A stretch of DNA of 13,792 nt from JBHGYD01 sp041920415 (GCA_041920415.1 JBHGYD010000046.1:1-13792), one strand, 5' to 3'. Shown: positions 1 to 7,885, counted from the first letter of the stretch. The notes: generated by a model not told the origin, from the letters alone. Numbers and translations: made by a program.

Positions 1-2
1 TT

Positions 3-32
3 TTGTGGTGAATTGTGATGAGTTGTGGTGAC
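3..32. repeat. Three tandem 10-bp direct repeats
   Basis: Three consecutive copies of TTGTGRTGAN occupy 3-12, 13-22 and 23-32. The 10-bp period equals about one DNA helical turn and is not a multiple of three, so it is unlikely to be protein coding. On the minus strand a TATAAT hexamer lies at 36-41 just upstream of the repeats, with no good -35 box seen, so the repeats could sit at the start of a leftward transcript. The array may continue beyond the window edge. Function unknown; a regulator binding site is one option. Confidence 0.5.
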
Positions 33-86
33 TCTATTATACCAAAAGAGGAACGGTTTTCTTATTTTTTTTGCGCCAAAAAAGTG

Positions 87-140
87 GAGGGTGTCCGAAA
101 AGCGAACGCCTAGCGAACACTTTTGGGACACCCTCTTTTT
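87..140 (+). terminator. Strong, probably bidirectional terminator
   Basis: GAGGGTGTCC at 87-96 pairs with GGACACCCTC at 126-135. After one mismatch the stem continues with AAAAG/CTTTT (98-102 with 120-124). Five T follow at 136-140. On the other strand six T (complement of 78-83) follow the stem, so it could stop transcription from both sides. It insulates the exporter gene from whatever lies left of the window. Confidence 0.85.
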
Positions 141-233
141 GCTTAGGAAGGTTCAAGCATTTTTTTTGTAGAAAAACAAATTCATGATGTAAAATAAAGT
201 ATTCTGATAATAGAGAAAAGGAGGGGACATTAC

Positions 234-1586
234 GTGAACAGTCGGATTTCAGTCATGGTGAGTATTGTTCTTGCGATGCTAGTGGCATCGATGGACTCAA
301 TGATTATGAATACAACGATGCCGATTATTACAAAAGAATTAGGTGGATTTTCTCTTTATGCTTGGTCGTTTGCTTCTTATATGATTACAATGACCGTTCT
401 CTCACCGATCGCGGGAAGATTATCCGACCTTTTTGGCAGAAAAAAAGTGTTCAGCTTTGGAATTATTTTATTTTTCGTTGGTTCGCTTCTTTGCGGCATG
501 TCGCAAAATATGGTGCAACTTGTCATTTTCCGCGCTATACAAGGGATCGGAGCTGGATTTATGATGCCGTTTCCAGCCATTATTGCCGGCGACTTATTCC
601 CTATTGAAAAACGTGGGAAAATCCAGGCGTTTTTTACGGCGATGTGGGGAATTTCCGCTGTTCTCGCGCCGTTATTAGGCTCTTTGTTCGTGGAGCATAT
701 GTCATGGCGCTGGATTTTTTATATCAACCTTCCGATTTGCCTTCTTTCGCTTCTGACTTTGTTGCCGTACAAAGAAGTGTATGAGCCGAAAAAAGCAGCG
801 ATTGACTATATCGGAGCCGCATTATTTGCGTTAGCGATTAGTCTGCTTTTGCTTGTGACGGTTGTCAAAGGCAACCAATGGATTTACGCCATCACTGGCA
901 CATTGTTGCTTGCTGTTTTTTATATGTATGAGAAAAAGCAGTCATCACCGCTTGTTCCATTATCGTTACTTCATCATCCAACATTGAAATGGATGAATAT
1001 CAATGGGTTTGTCAGTTGTGTTGCGTTGTTTGGAACATCGAGCTATATTCCGCTATTCTTGCAAAATGTCGCTCATGAATCTGTATTTTTAAGCGGTGTC
1101 GCTCTTTTTGGCACATCGATTGGTTGGATGATTGTTGCAGTGCCTGCAGGAAAATGGATTTTACAATACGGCTATCGTCTTTTGTTAATCATTGGGAACG
1201 TCTTCCTCGTTATTTCCGGGTTATTGCTTGCTCTTTTGAACGAAAATCGTGGGTTTCTTTACATATTTCTCATTATGTTTATTCAAGGATTATCGTTCGG
1301 TCTCACTTCGACCGTTGGTGTGATCGGTTCGCAACAATTGGCAGAGGCACACGAAAAAGGAATTGCGACGTCGTTTTTCATGTTTTGCCGTAATATCGGA
1401 ACCGCGATTGGGGTCACGATTATGGGAGCGTTTTTAACAAAAGCGGCTGATTTTATGACAGGAATCCATCATTTATTTTTATTTGGGTTTATCGGTAGCC
1501 TCGTTGCCTTATTGATATCCTTTTTCATTCAAGACGAGTTATCAAGTGATAAACAGAATATGATGGAAGAAGGAAAAATAGGGTAG
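234..1586 (+). CDS. MFS multidrug exporter, DHA2 (14-TM) family
   Basis: A 450-residue integral membrane transporter, probably a proton-coupled drug or metabolite exporter in the cytoplasmic membrane. The GTG start at 234 follows a good ribosome site (AAAGGAGGGG, 217-226). Family signatures are visible: the acidic motif in the first helix (MDSMIMNTTMP, about residues 20-30), motif A after helix 2 (GRLSDLFGRKK, about 61-71), an arginine-bearing helix 4 (RAIQGIGAGFMMP) and a motif-C-like GISAVLAPLLGS in helix 5. Hydrophobic stretches fit about 14 helices, with a central pair between the two six-helix halves, as in the EmrB/QacA group. At 450 residues it is slightly shorter than usual DHA2 proteins (470-520). 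A weak promoter may lie at 166-195 (TTGTAG, 18 bp, TAAAAT). The gene appears monocistronic; I see no terminator before the next promoter. The substrate cannot be read from the sequence. Confidence 0.9.
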   Translation: MNSRISVMVSIVLAMLVASMDSMIMNTTMPIITKELGGFSLYAWSFASYMITMTVLSPIAGRLSDLFGRKKVFSFGIILFFVGSLLCGMSQNMVQLVIFRAIQGIGAGFMMPFPAIIAGDLFPIEKRGKIQAFFTAMWGISAVLAPLLGSLFVEHMSWRWIFYINLPICLLSLLTLLPYKEVYEPKKAAIDYIGAALFALAISLLLLVTVVKGNQWIYAITGTLLLAVFYMYEKKQSSPLVPLSLLHHPTLKWMNINGFVSCVALFGTSSYIPLFLQNVAHESVFLSGVALFGTSIGWMIVAVPAGKWILQYGYRLLLIIGNVFLVISGLLLALLNENRGFLYIFLIMFIQGLSFGLTSTVGVIGSQQLAEAHEKGIATSFFMFCRNIGTAIGVTIMGAFLTKAADFMTGIHHLFLFGFIGSLVALLISFFIQDELSSDKQNMMEEGKIG

Positions 1587-1596
1587 AAAAAGACTA

Positions 1597-1623
1597 TAAA
1601 TATTGCATAAATTTTTCCGATAA
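1597..1623 (+). promoter_or_regulatory. Sigma-D (motility/chemotaxis) promoter
   Basis: TAAA at 1597-1600, exactly 15 bp, then TCCGATAA at 1616-1623. The known Bacillus sigma-D consensus is TAAA-N15-GCCGATAT, so only the first and last bases of the -10 element differ. It starts 10 bp after the exporter stop and about 95 bp before the chemoreceptor start. The class of downstream gene, a methyl-accepting chemotaxis protein, is the textbook sigma-D target. Confidence 0.8.
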
Positions 1624-1631
1624 AAAGAATA

Positions 1632-1675
1632 GAAGTGAGGTTATGATGGTGATTTCGGCACCGCTTGCCTCCTTC
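1632..1675 (+). promoter_or_regulatory. Foldable 5' leader of the chemoreceptor mRNA
   Basis: GAAGTGAGG (1632-1640) can pair with CCTCCTTC (1668-1675) leaving one bulged T. Inside it GGTG (1648-1651) pairs with CACC (1659-1662) around a 7-nt loop. With the sigma-D -10 ending at 1623, transcription should begin near 1630, so the mRNA would start with this structure. The CCTCC strand is also complementary to the Shine-Dalgarno GGAGG at 1706-1710. It may stabilise the message or tune translation; no known riboswitch class was recognised. Confidence 0.4.
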
Positions 1676-1718
1676 GTCAATAACGGAAAAAGGATATAAA
1701 TGAATGGAGGACCTCGTC

Positions 1719-3413
1719 GTGAAGATGACAGTAAGAAAAAAGTTGTTTGCTGGTTTTTCAGCTGTTTTAGCTATTTTAGCAGCAGTCGTTGCAATTGCTT
1801 ATTATGAAATGAAATCAATAGACAATGATTATACGAACTTAATGGATGATAGAGTAAAAAAATTATTGTTGATCCAAAAACTGGAAATTGCTGTTAAGAA
1901 AGAACAAGGAAGTATGCGCGGGCATTTAATTACTGGTGATGATACATCATTAACAAACTTTAATAATGCTCATGATGAATATGAGCAATTAAGTAATGAA
2001 TTAGCAAAAATGATCACTCGAACTGAAACAAAGGAGTTACTTGCACGTTTAAATCAATTGGAACTGGAATTTTACCAATTTGGGAAAGAAGTGTTTCAAC
2101 TAAAACGACAAAATAACGTACAACAATATACGGAATTAGTTGCTACAAAAGGTCGAGACCTTATGAAGCAGTTTGACGAAACGGCTGATCAATTAACGAA
2201 ATTGCAGCAACGTTCATTAGATGCAGAAAATCATTCAATCTCTTTAAGAGCGCAATCTGTTGAGAAATGGATGATTATTTATGGACTTATTGCTGTGTTA
2301 GTCGGTGTCGTCGTTGCTTATTATATTAGCCGTATCATTTCTCATCCAGTGATAGCGTTGTCGGAAGCTGCAAAACGAATTGCTGCGGGAGATCTTACAG
2401 GCACTGAAATTAATGTCAAAAATAGAGATGAAATTGGTGAATTAGCAACGTCATTTAACGAAATGGCGAAACATTTGCGAGAAGTAATCCGACAAGTGGC
2501 GATAAATGCAGAGCAAGTAGCGGCATCGTCTGAGCAACTGACAGCAAGCGCGGATCAAACAAGTAAAGCGACCGAGCAAATTGCCGTTACGATGCAAGAT
2601 GTGACTTTAGGAGTGGAAAAGCAAGTACAAAGTGTTGAGGAAACGTCCGAAACGATTCAAGAAATGTCTAGAGGTGTTCACCATATTGCCGAGCGTGCTC
2701 AAAGCGTAGCAACAATCGCTGGAAGTGCTTCAGAAAAAGCGTTAGAAGGCGGTAAAACGATTAAAACAGCCGTTGACCAAATGAATTCTATCAACGAAAC
2801 GGTGACGAGTTTAGCGAGCGTTGTAAAAGGATTAGGAGAACGTTCCGAACAAATCGGGCAAATTATTGAAGTGATTACGGGAATTGCCGAGCAAACGAAT
2901 TTGTTAGCGTTAAATGCAGCGATTGAAGCAGCAAGAGCAGGCGAACACGGGCGCGGATTTGCTGTAGTCGCTGATGAAGTGCGGAAGTTAGCAGAACAAT
3001 CGGCGCAATCCGCACAGCAAATTTCAGCGTTGATCGCTGCGATTCAACAAGAAACGAATGCAGCTGTTCAATCGATGGCGATGGCGACAAAAGAAACATC
3101 AAACGGGATTGCCGTCATTCGTACAGCTGGGCAGACGTTCGTTCAAATCAAAGATGCCATTCACGAAGTTGCTGCGCAAATTCAAGAAGTCTCCTCTTCT
3201 GTTCAACAAATGTCGGCAGGTGCCGAACAAATCGTTCAGTCCATGCAATTGATTAGTCAAATTGCTGAGTCTGCTGCTGGTGGAACACAAGAAGTTTCCG
3301 CAGCAACGGAAGAACAATTGGCATCGATGCAAGAAATTTCAGCTTCGGCCACTTCTTTATCAAACATGGCCGAAGATTTGCAAGAACTTATTCAGAAATT
3401 CAAAGTATCGTAG
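1719..3413 (+). CDS. Methyl-accepting chemotaxis protein (4HB sensor, HAMP, signalling domain)
   Basis: A transmembrane chemoreceptor that senses a ligand outside the cell and controls the CheA kinase through CheW. GTG 1719 is preferred because GGAGG at 1706-1710 sits 8 nt upstream and the protein then begins MKMTVRKKLFAGF, typical of the family. An in-frame ATG at 1704 would add five residues and overlap that ribosome site. Numbering from 1719: TM1 about 10-30; a short mostly helical extracytoplasmic domain about 31-182, probably a four-helix bundle; TM2 about 183-204; HAMP about 205-258; then a long cytoplasmic coiled coil rich in Gln, Glu and Ala, as at methylation sites. Its conserved hairpin tip (EQTNLLALNAAIEAARAGEH) lies around 391-410. 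There is no C-terminal CheR-docking pentapeptide. Transcription is likely from the sigma-D promoter at 1597-1623. The ligand is unknown. Confidence 0.92.
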   Translation: MKMTVRKKLFAGFSAVLAILAAVVAIAYYEMKSIDNDYTNLMDDRVKKLLLIQKLEIAVKKEQGSMRGHLITGDDTSLTNFNNAHDEYEQLSNELAKMITRTETKELLARLNQLELEFYQFGKEVFQLKRQNNVQQYTELVATKGRDLMKQFDETADQLTKLQQRSLDAENHSISLRAQSVEKWMIIYGLIAVLVGVVVAYYISRIISHPVIALSEAAKRIAAGDLTGTEINVKNRDEIGELATSFNEMAKHLREVIRQVAINAEQVAASSEQLTASADQTSKATEQIAVTMQDVTLGVEKQVQSVEETSETIQEMSRGVHHIAERAQSVATIAGSASEKALEGGKTIKTAVDQMNSINETVTSLASVVKGLGERSEQIGQIIEVITGIAEQTNLLALNAAIEAARAGEHGRGFAVVADEVRKLAEQSAQSAQQISALIAAIQQETNAAVQSMAMATKETSNGIAVIRTAGQTFVQIKDAIHEVAAQIQEVSSSVQQMSAGAEQIVQSMQLISQIAESAAGGTQEVSAATEEQLASMQEISASATSLSNMAEDLQELIQKFKVS

Positions 3414-3446
3414 TTTTATTCGTCAGCGTGAAAAGAAAAAGTCTAG

Positions 3447-3477
3447 AAGGATCTTGCTTGCGGGCGAGGTCCTTTTT
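3447..3477 (+). terminator. Intrinsic terminator after the chemoreceptor gene
   Basis: AAGGATCTTGC (3447-3457) pairs with the complementary strand ending CCTT at 3474, all Watson-Crick or G-U pairs, around a short loop near 3459-3463. A T-run at 3473-3477 follows. It lies 34 bp after the stop codon. Confidence 0.8.
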
Positions 3478-3535
3478 CGTCTTCTATTATTCGCTATTTC
3501 TTGAAAACGTTATGATAATTTTTCCTTCACTTGGG

Positions 3536-3541
3536 TATAAT
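3536..3541 (+). promoter_or_regulatory. Candidate -10 box for miaA-hfq
   Basis: A perfect TATAAT lies 41 bp upstream of the miaA start and just after the preceding terminator, where a promoter is expected. No convincing -35 hexamer is seen at 16-18 bp (3513-3518 is TGATAA), so it is tentative. Confidence 0.4.
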
Positions 3542-3582
3542 AAATAAGTGTTACACATTGTATAGAAAGTAGTGATTCGTTC

Positions 3583-4515
3583 ATGGGAGAGAAGCTAGTT
3601 GTTTTAATTGGGCCAACAGCTGTGGGAAAAACAAAAATGAGCATCGAACTTGCGAAACGGTTAAATGGGGAAATCATTAGTGGCGATTCGATGCAAATTT
3701 ATAAAGGAATGGATATCGGTACCGCTAAAATTAAACCAGAAGAAATGGAAGGAATTCCACATCATTTGCTTGATATAAAAGAGCCGGACGAGTCTTTTTC
3801 CGTTGCTGAATTTCAACAACTCGTTCGCTCGTTAATTCGCGAGATTACGAGGCGTGGCAAATTGCCGATGATCGTTGGTGGAACAGGGCTCTATATTCAA
3901 TCTGTTATTTATGATTATCGCTTTTCTGACGCTCCTTCCGATGAAATGTATCGCCGTCATTTACAACGTATTGCTGAGGAAAAGGGAGGGATGATCCTTT
4001 ATGAACAATTAAAATCAATCGATCCGCAAAGCGCCGAACGAATTCACCCGAATAATATTCGCCGCGTCATTCGTGCGCTCGAAATTTACCATTGCACCGG
4101 AAAAACGATGACCGAATGGCAAAAAACGCAAACTCCGGAGCTTCTTTACGATGCCGCAATCGTTGGGCTAACGATGGAGCGTGAACAATTGTATCGTCGC
4201 ATTAACGAGAGGGTTGACCAAATGATTGCCGAAGGATTACTTGAGGAAGTGAAGTCTTTATACGAACGAGGCATTCGCGATTGTCAATCGATTCAAGCCA
4301 TTGGATATAAGGAAATGTATGCGTATTTAGACGGGCACATTTCTTGGGAAGAAGCGGTTGAACAACTAAAACAAAATTCACGTCGTTATGCGAAACGACA
4401 GATGACGTGGTTTCGCAATCAAATGCCTGTTCAATGGTTTGATATGACCGACACTTCAAAATTTGCCGAGAAAAGAGAGGAAATTTTACACTACATAGCA
4501 GGAAAGCTTCAATGA
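3583..4515 (+). CDS. miaA: tRNA dimethylallyltransferase (i6A37 synthase)
   Basis: Transfers a dimethylallyl group from dimethylallyl diphosphate to N6 of A37 next to the anticodon of tRNAs reading UNN codons, a cytoplasmic tRNA modification that supports decoding. The 310-residue length is normal. The P-loop GPTAVGKT is at residues 10-17, followed by the family motifs SGDSMQIYKGMDIGTAK (about 34-50) and GGTGLYIQSVIYDY (about 105-118). The C-terminal half has the YAKRQMTWFRNQ stretch typical of MiaA. ATG 3583 puts the P-loop at the expected place, although its ribosome site is weak (GAAAG about 15 nt upstream). The hfq gene follows after 48 bp, as in many Bacillaceae, so the two are probably cotranscribed. 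Confidence 0.97.
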   Translation: MGEKLVVLIGPTAVGKTKMSIELAKRLNGEIISGDSMQIYKGMDIGTAKIKPEEMEGIPHHLLDIKEPDESFSVAEFQQLVRSLIREITRRGKLPMIVGGTGLYIQSVIYDYRFSDAPSDEMYRRHLQRIAEEKGGMILYEQLKSIDPQSAERIHPNNIRRVIRALEIYHCTGKTMTEWQKTQTPELLYDAAIVGLTMEREQLYRRINERVDQMIAEGLLEEVKSLYERGIRDCQSIQAIGYKEMYAYLDGHISWEEAVEQLKQNSRRYAKRQMTWFRNQMPVQWFDMTDTSKFAEKREEILHYIAGKLQ

Positions 4516-4563
4516 AAGACGAATATATAAAAATTAGGTAGAGAGAAAAGAGGAGGCCAGTTC

Positions 4564-4788
4564 ATGAAAACATCAATTAACATTCAAGACCAATTTCTAA
4601 ACCAATTACGCAAAGACGGTACACATGTAACAGTATTTTTGCTTAATGGGTATCAGCTTCATGGTGTAATTAGAGGTTTTGACAATTTTACTGTTCTTTT
4701 AGAAGTCAAAGGTAAACAGCAACTCATTTATAAGCATGCGATTTCTACGTTTGCTCCGGAAAAAAACGTTCAGTTTGAAACCGAGTAA
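4564..4788 (+). CDS. hfq: RNA chaperone Hfq
   Basis: A 74-residue Sm-like protein that forms a hexameric ring and binds small RNAs and A/U-rich mRNA segments. The proximal-face motif begins at QDQFLN near the N-terminus. The Sm1 motif is visible as VTVFLLNGYQLHGVIRGFDN and Sm2 as IYKHAISTFAP. It is close to B. subtilis YmaH/Hfq along its whole length and lacks the long C-terminal tail of enterobacterial Hfq. The AGGAGG at 4550-4555 gives a strong start. It sits 48 bp downstream of miaA, the conserved order, and is followed by two hairpins that should end the transcript. Confidence 0.97.
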   Translation: MKTSINIQDQFLNQLRKDGTHVTVFLLNGYQLHGVIRGFDNFTVLLEVKGKQQLIYKHAISTFAPEKNVQFETE

Positions 4789-4802
4789 ACGATGACAAAA
4801 AG

Positions 4803-4851
4803 CGGAGAGTTGCCTAGATAAAGAGAAAATTTAGGTCGTAGGCAATCTCCG
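4803..4851 (+). other. Long hairpin in the hfq 3' region without a T-tract
   Basis: CGGAGAGTTGCCTA beginning at 4803 pairs with TAGGCAATCTCCG (4839-4851), a 13-bp stem broken by one extra G, with a loop of about 22 nt. No T-run follows, so it is not a classical terminator by itself. It lies 15 bp after the hfq stop and just before a true terminator. It could protect the 3' end, serve as a processing site or bind Hfq. Confidence 0.55.
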
Positions 4852-4880
4852 TATTATCGGTATCATTAGTATACGCGTTT

Positions 4881-4916
4881 AAAAGTATCCGTCTGTGAAA
4901 GGCGGATACTTTTTTT
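4881..4916 (+). terminator. Intrinsic terminator ending miaA-hfq
   Basis: AAAAGTATCCGTC (4881-4893) pairs with GGCGGATACTTTT around TGTGAAA, with one G-U pair, and the T-run extends to 4916. It is a strong rho-independent terminator. Confidence 0.88.
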
Positions 4917-4917
4917 A

Positions 4918-5158
4918 CTCGTAAAAACAAATATGGACGAATACAATATACAAAAAAATATTTCTCGGGAAAACGCAAAAATAGACATCGAGTGTTGGAA
5001 TGTGTCGTAGTTTTCTTGTTCCTAGGCGGTTGTCACGAATTTGTGATGATGTACGTATACTGATAAGGAACGAAAAAGGTATATAAGTGTTTGAAAATGG
5101 GGTGGAACGTATATCGAAGGACGTTTGGTATGCGGGTAAGGACTGAAAATACTAAAGT
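4918..5158. other. Gene-free interval upstream of spoVK
   Basis: About 240 bp with no supportable gene. It must contain the spoVK promoter. In B. subtilis spoVK is read in sequence by sigma-E and then sigma-K, but I cannot place either with confidence. The best candidate region is 5030-5061 (TTGTCA at 5030-5035 and TATACT at 5056-5061), whose 20-bp spacing is too long for sigma-A. The same stretch holds TCAC-N6-GTGA, a small inverted repeat at 5033-5046 that could bind a regulator. Nothing else clear is seen. Confidence 0.3.
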
Positions 5159-5172
5159 GAGGTGACGCTCCT

Positions 5173-6105
5173 TTGTCAGAATTAACGATGAATAAGGCAA
5201 AAGGACAAATTAATATCGTCTTAAACTCAAAGAATAGCAATCATTTAATAAAAGAAGAGCGGAATGAGCGAATTAATTATGAAGAACATCTTGTGTTAAA
5301 GGAAATTCAGAAAGAGCTCGATCAACTCATCGGTTTAGAAAACGTCAAAAAAATTGTGAAAGAGATTTACGCGTGGTTATATATTAATAAAATGCGAAAA
5401 GAAAATAGTTTAAAATCCAATAAACAGGCACTTCATATGATTTTTAAAGGAAATCCAGGGACAGGAAAAACGACGGTGGCACGCTTATTAGGAAAATTAT
5501 TTTTTGAAATGAATGTCTTGTCAAAAGGACATTTTATTGAAGCGGAACGTGCTGATTTAGTCGGAGAGTATATCGGACATACGGCGAATAAAACAAGAGA
5601 TTTAATTAAGAAGGCACGCGGCGGTATTTTATTTATCGATGAGGCATATTCATTGGCGCGCGGTGGGGAGAAAGATTTCGGAAAAGAAGCGATTGACACA
5701 CTTGTAAAAGGAATGGAAGATTATTGTGAAGACTTAGTTGTCATTCTTGCTGGCTATCCAGCCGAAATGGATTATTTTCTTTCTCTTAATCCAGGATTGC
5801 CGTCACGGTTTCCAATAATGATTGAGTTTCCGGACTATACGGTGAATGAATTGGTGAAAATCGCAAAACAGATGTTACATGATCGAGAGTATGAATTTAC
5901 GTTTGAAGCAGAACGTAAATTGTACGATCATATTGAAGAACTGCTTGAAACAAAAAAAGATAAAAAATTCAGCAATGGTCGCTACGTTCGTAACTTAATT
6001 GAAAAAGCGATACGAAAACAAGCCGTTCGCTTGTTACACGAAGGTCGTTATGATAAAAAAGAATTAATGCTTATTCGTGACCGCGATTTAGTGATTGGAT
6101 CGTAA
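5173..6105 (+). CDS. spoVK: Stage V sporulation protein K, CbxX/CfqX-type AAA+ ATPase
   Basis: A mother-cell AAA+ ATPase needed for late spore maturation; its molecular substrate is not well defined. TTG 5173 is chosen because GAGGTGA (5159-5165) lies 7 nt upstream and the resulting N-terminus (about 40 variable residues with KGQINIVLNS) matches SpoVK proteins. Walker A GNPGTGKTT is at residues 93-101 and Walker B ILFIDEA at 152-158, with acidic residues D156 and E157. A sensor-1-like LAGY is near 192-195, and the conserved SLNPGLPSRFP (204-214) carries the likely arginine finger R212. The 310-residue length is close to the B. subtilis protein. It is flanked by terminators on both sides, so it is probably a single-gene unit. 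Confidence 0.93.
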   Translation: MSELTMNKAKGQINIVLNSKNSNHLIKEERNERINYEEHLVLKEIQKELDQLIGLENVKKIVKEIYAWLYINKMRKENSLKSNKQALHMIFKGNPGTGKTTVARLLGKLFFEMNVLSKGHFIEAERADLVGEYIGHTANKTRDLIKKARGGILFIDEAYSLARGGEKDFGKEAIDTLVKGMEDYCEDLVVILAGYPAEMDYFLSLNPGLPSRFPIMIEFPDYTVNELVKIAKQMLHDREYEFTFEAERKLYDHIEELLETKKDKKFSNGRYVRNLIEKAIRKQAVRLLHEGRYDKKELMLIRDRDLVIGS

Positions 6106-6136
6106 AAAGGGAGGTTGTTAATATCCTTCCTTTTTC
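6104..6136 (+). terminator. Terminator overlapping the spoVK stop codon
   Basis: AAAAAGGGAGG (6104-6114) pairs with CCTTCCTTTTT (6125-6135), 11 bp with one G-U pair and a 10-nt loop, ending in a T-run. The left arm begins inside the TAA stop codon (6103-6105). Confidence 0.8.
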
Positions 6137-6198
6137 TTCGTTTAAGAAGGATTTTTGCTTGCGAGGTAGAATGTATTCAACAAGAGGGAAAAGGTAAA

Positions 6199-6252
6199 TA
6201 TAATATTCAGAATAGTTTAAATATTAAATTGACAATGGAATATTCACATTCC
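6199..6252 (+). promoter_or_regulatory. Candidate promoter and operator of the fatty-acid operon
   Basis: A TATAAT hexamer lies at 6199-6204 with only a poor -35 upstream. AATATTCA occurs twice, at 6202-6209 and 6239-6246, and the second copy is the core of an imperfect palindrome with arms GGAAT and ATTCC (6237-6252). The Bacillus fatty-acid repressor FadR binds a palindrome built from TGAATGA and TCATTCA halves around AT-rich DNA. The match here is only partial. Placement before an acyl-CoA operon makes control by a FadR-like repressor plausible but unproven. A TTGACA at 6229-6234 has no -10 at normal spacing. Confidence 0.35.
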
Positions 6253-6312
6253 CTCCTCATAATATTGTAATGGTTTTTTTGTACGATGAAACGGCAAAGG
6301 GGGCAGAGGGAG

Positions 6313-7872
6313 TTGTACATCACAATTGGTGAACTATTTTCACAAACGGTAAGGAAATTTCCGAAGAAGGAAGCGCTTGTCGATGTAAGAAGAGAACTTC
6401 GTTACACGTACGAACAATGGGAAACAGAGGTAAATCGGTTAGCCAATGCATTCATGGCAGCCGGTGTGAAAAAAGGGGATCGCGTTTCAACCGTTTTATT
6501 CAATACAAGTGAACTGGCGACGGCATTTTTTGCGTGTACCAAAATCGGTGCGATTTTTAATCCGATTAACTTTCGTTTGAAGGCGAAAGAAATCGCTTAC
6601 ATTCTAGAGGATGCTGCTCCGAAAGTCGTGCTGTTTGAAAAAGCAGTCGAGCCGCACATTACAAGCATTCATGAAACATTCCCTCATATTTCATTTTGGT
6701 ATATTGATGAAGGTACACCAACCTACGCAACGAACTACTACGAACGCATAAAACAAGCTCCAGCAATATCTCCTCACATCGACGTATCAGAAAACGATAT
6801 TTACGCGATAATGTATACAAGCGGAACAACGGGAAGACCGAAAGGAGTGATGCATCGTCATCGCGATATGATTGAGCAGAGTTTTATTTGCAACTCCGTT
6901 ATGCGAATTCGCGAAACAGAACGCGGTCTTGTATGTGCTCCAATGTTCCATTGTGCGGAATTACATTGCTGCTTCTTGCCGCGCGTTCATGCCGGAGCGA
7001 CGAATATCATTCTCCATCATTTCGACCCGAAACAAGTATTGCACGTGATTGAACAAGAAAAAATTACCGTTTTATTTGCCGCACCGACAATGTGGAACAT
7101 GCTTTTACAAGAGCGGCTTGAAGATTATGACTTATCATCGCTTCGCATAGGACTATACGGTGCAGCGCCAATGGCTCCTGTCCTTGTGAAAGAATGTAAA
7201 GAACGATTAGGAATTGATTTGATTCAAGCGTATGGAATGACGGAAATGGGACCAGCTGTGACATTTTTATTTGAAGATGAACAATTGACAAAAGCCGGGT
7301 CAGCAGGACGTGCCTGCTTAAACCATGAAATTCGTATCGTAAAGCCGAAAGAAGACGGTCCATCCGACCCGGACGATATTCTGCCTCCAGGGCAAGTAGG
7401 CGAAATTATTGTGAAAGGCCCGTGCATGATGGCCGGCTATTACAATCGGGAAGAGGCAACAGCGAAAGCGATATACAAAGGTTGGTATTATTCTGGTGAC
7501 TTAGGATATATGGATGAAGATGGCTATTTATACGTCGCCGATCGCGTTGATGACATGATTATCAGCGGTGGTGAAAACGTATACCCGCGTGAAGTGGAAG
7601 ACGTTTTGTACGAGCATAAAGGAGTGCTTGACGTCGCTGTTCTTGGAGAACCGGATGAAAAATGGGGCGAAAAAGTCGTGGCGTTTGTTGTGAAAAAAGA
7701 TCCGCACCTAACAGCGGAAGAGTTAGAAGAGTTTTGTAAAAACAGCGATAAACTAGCCGCTTACAAGCGCCCGCGCGCCTATTACTTTGTCGAGGCGTTG
7801 CCGCGAAATGCAAGCGGGAAAATTCAAAAATTTTTGCTTCGCGAGCAAGTAAAAAAAGCAACTCAATCGTAA
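6313..7872 (+). CDS. Long-chain fatty-acid--CoA ligase (ANL superfamily)
   Basis: Activates a carboxylic acid, probably a fatty acid, to its acyl-CoA through an acyl-adenylate. TTG 6313 is preferred: AAAGGGGG at 6296-6303 lies 9 nt upstream and the protein then begins (M)YITIGELF. An in-frame ATG at 6286 would add nine basic residues but has no ribosome site. The 519-residue length is normal. ANL motifs are present: the P-loop-like TSGTTGRPKGV (about residues 169-179), YGMTEMGP (A5), YYSGDLGYMDEDGYLYVADR (A7/A8) and the C-terminal lysine motif NASGKIQKF (A10). It is the first gene of a tight operon, 13 bp before an acyl-CoA dehydrogenase, which supports fatty-acid degradation. Chain-length preference cannot be read directly. 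Confidence 0.9.
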   Translation: MYITIGELFSQTVRKFPKKEALVDVRRELRYTYEQWETEVNRLANAFMAAGVKKGDRVSTVLFNTSELATAFFACTKIGAIFNPINFRLKAKEIAYILEDAAPKVVLFEKAVEPHITSIHETFPHISFWYIDEGTPTYATNYYERIKQAPAISPHIDVSENDIYAIMYTSGTTGRPKGVMHRHRDMIEQSFICNSVMRIRETERGLVCAPMFHCAELHCCFLPRVHAGATNIILHHFDPKQVLHVIEQEKITVLFAAPTMWNMLLQERLEDYDLSSLRIGLYGAAPMAPVLVKECKERLGIDLIQAYGMTEMGPAVTFLFEDEQLTKAGSAGRACLNHEIRIVKPKEDGPSDPDDILPPGQVGEIIVKGPCMMAGYYNREEATAKAIYKGWYYSGDLGYMDEDGYLYVADRVDDMIISGGENVYPREVEDVLYEHKGVLDVAVLGEPDEKWGEKVVAFVVKKDPHLTAEELEEFCKNSDKLAAYKRPRAYYFVEALPRNASGKIQKFLLREQVKKATQS

Positions 7873-7885
7873 GGGGGGGAGACAG

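Noticed and set aside
1624..1703. Possible cyclic-di-GMP riboswitch in the chemoreceptor leader
   Set aside because: The leader folds into simple stems, but the conserved GEMM loop and receptor sequences are not present.
6229..6264. TTGACA (6229-6234) with CATAAT (6259-6264) as a sigma-A promoter
   Set aside because: The spacing is 24 bp, far from the 16-18 bp required.
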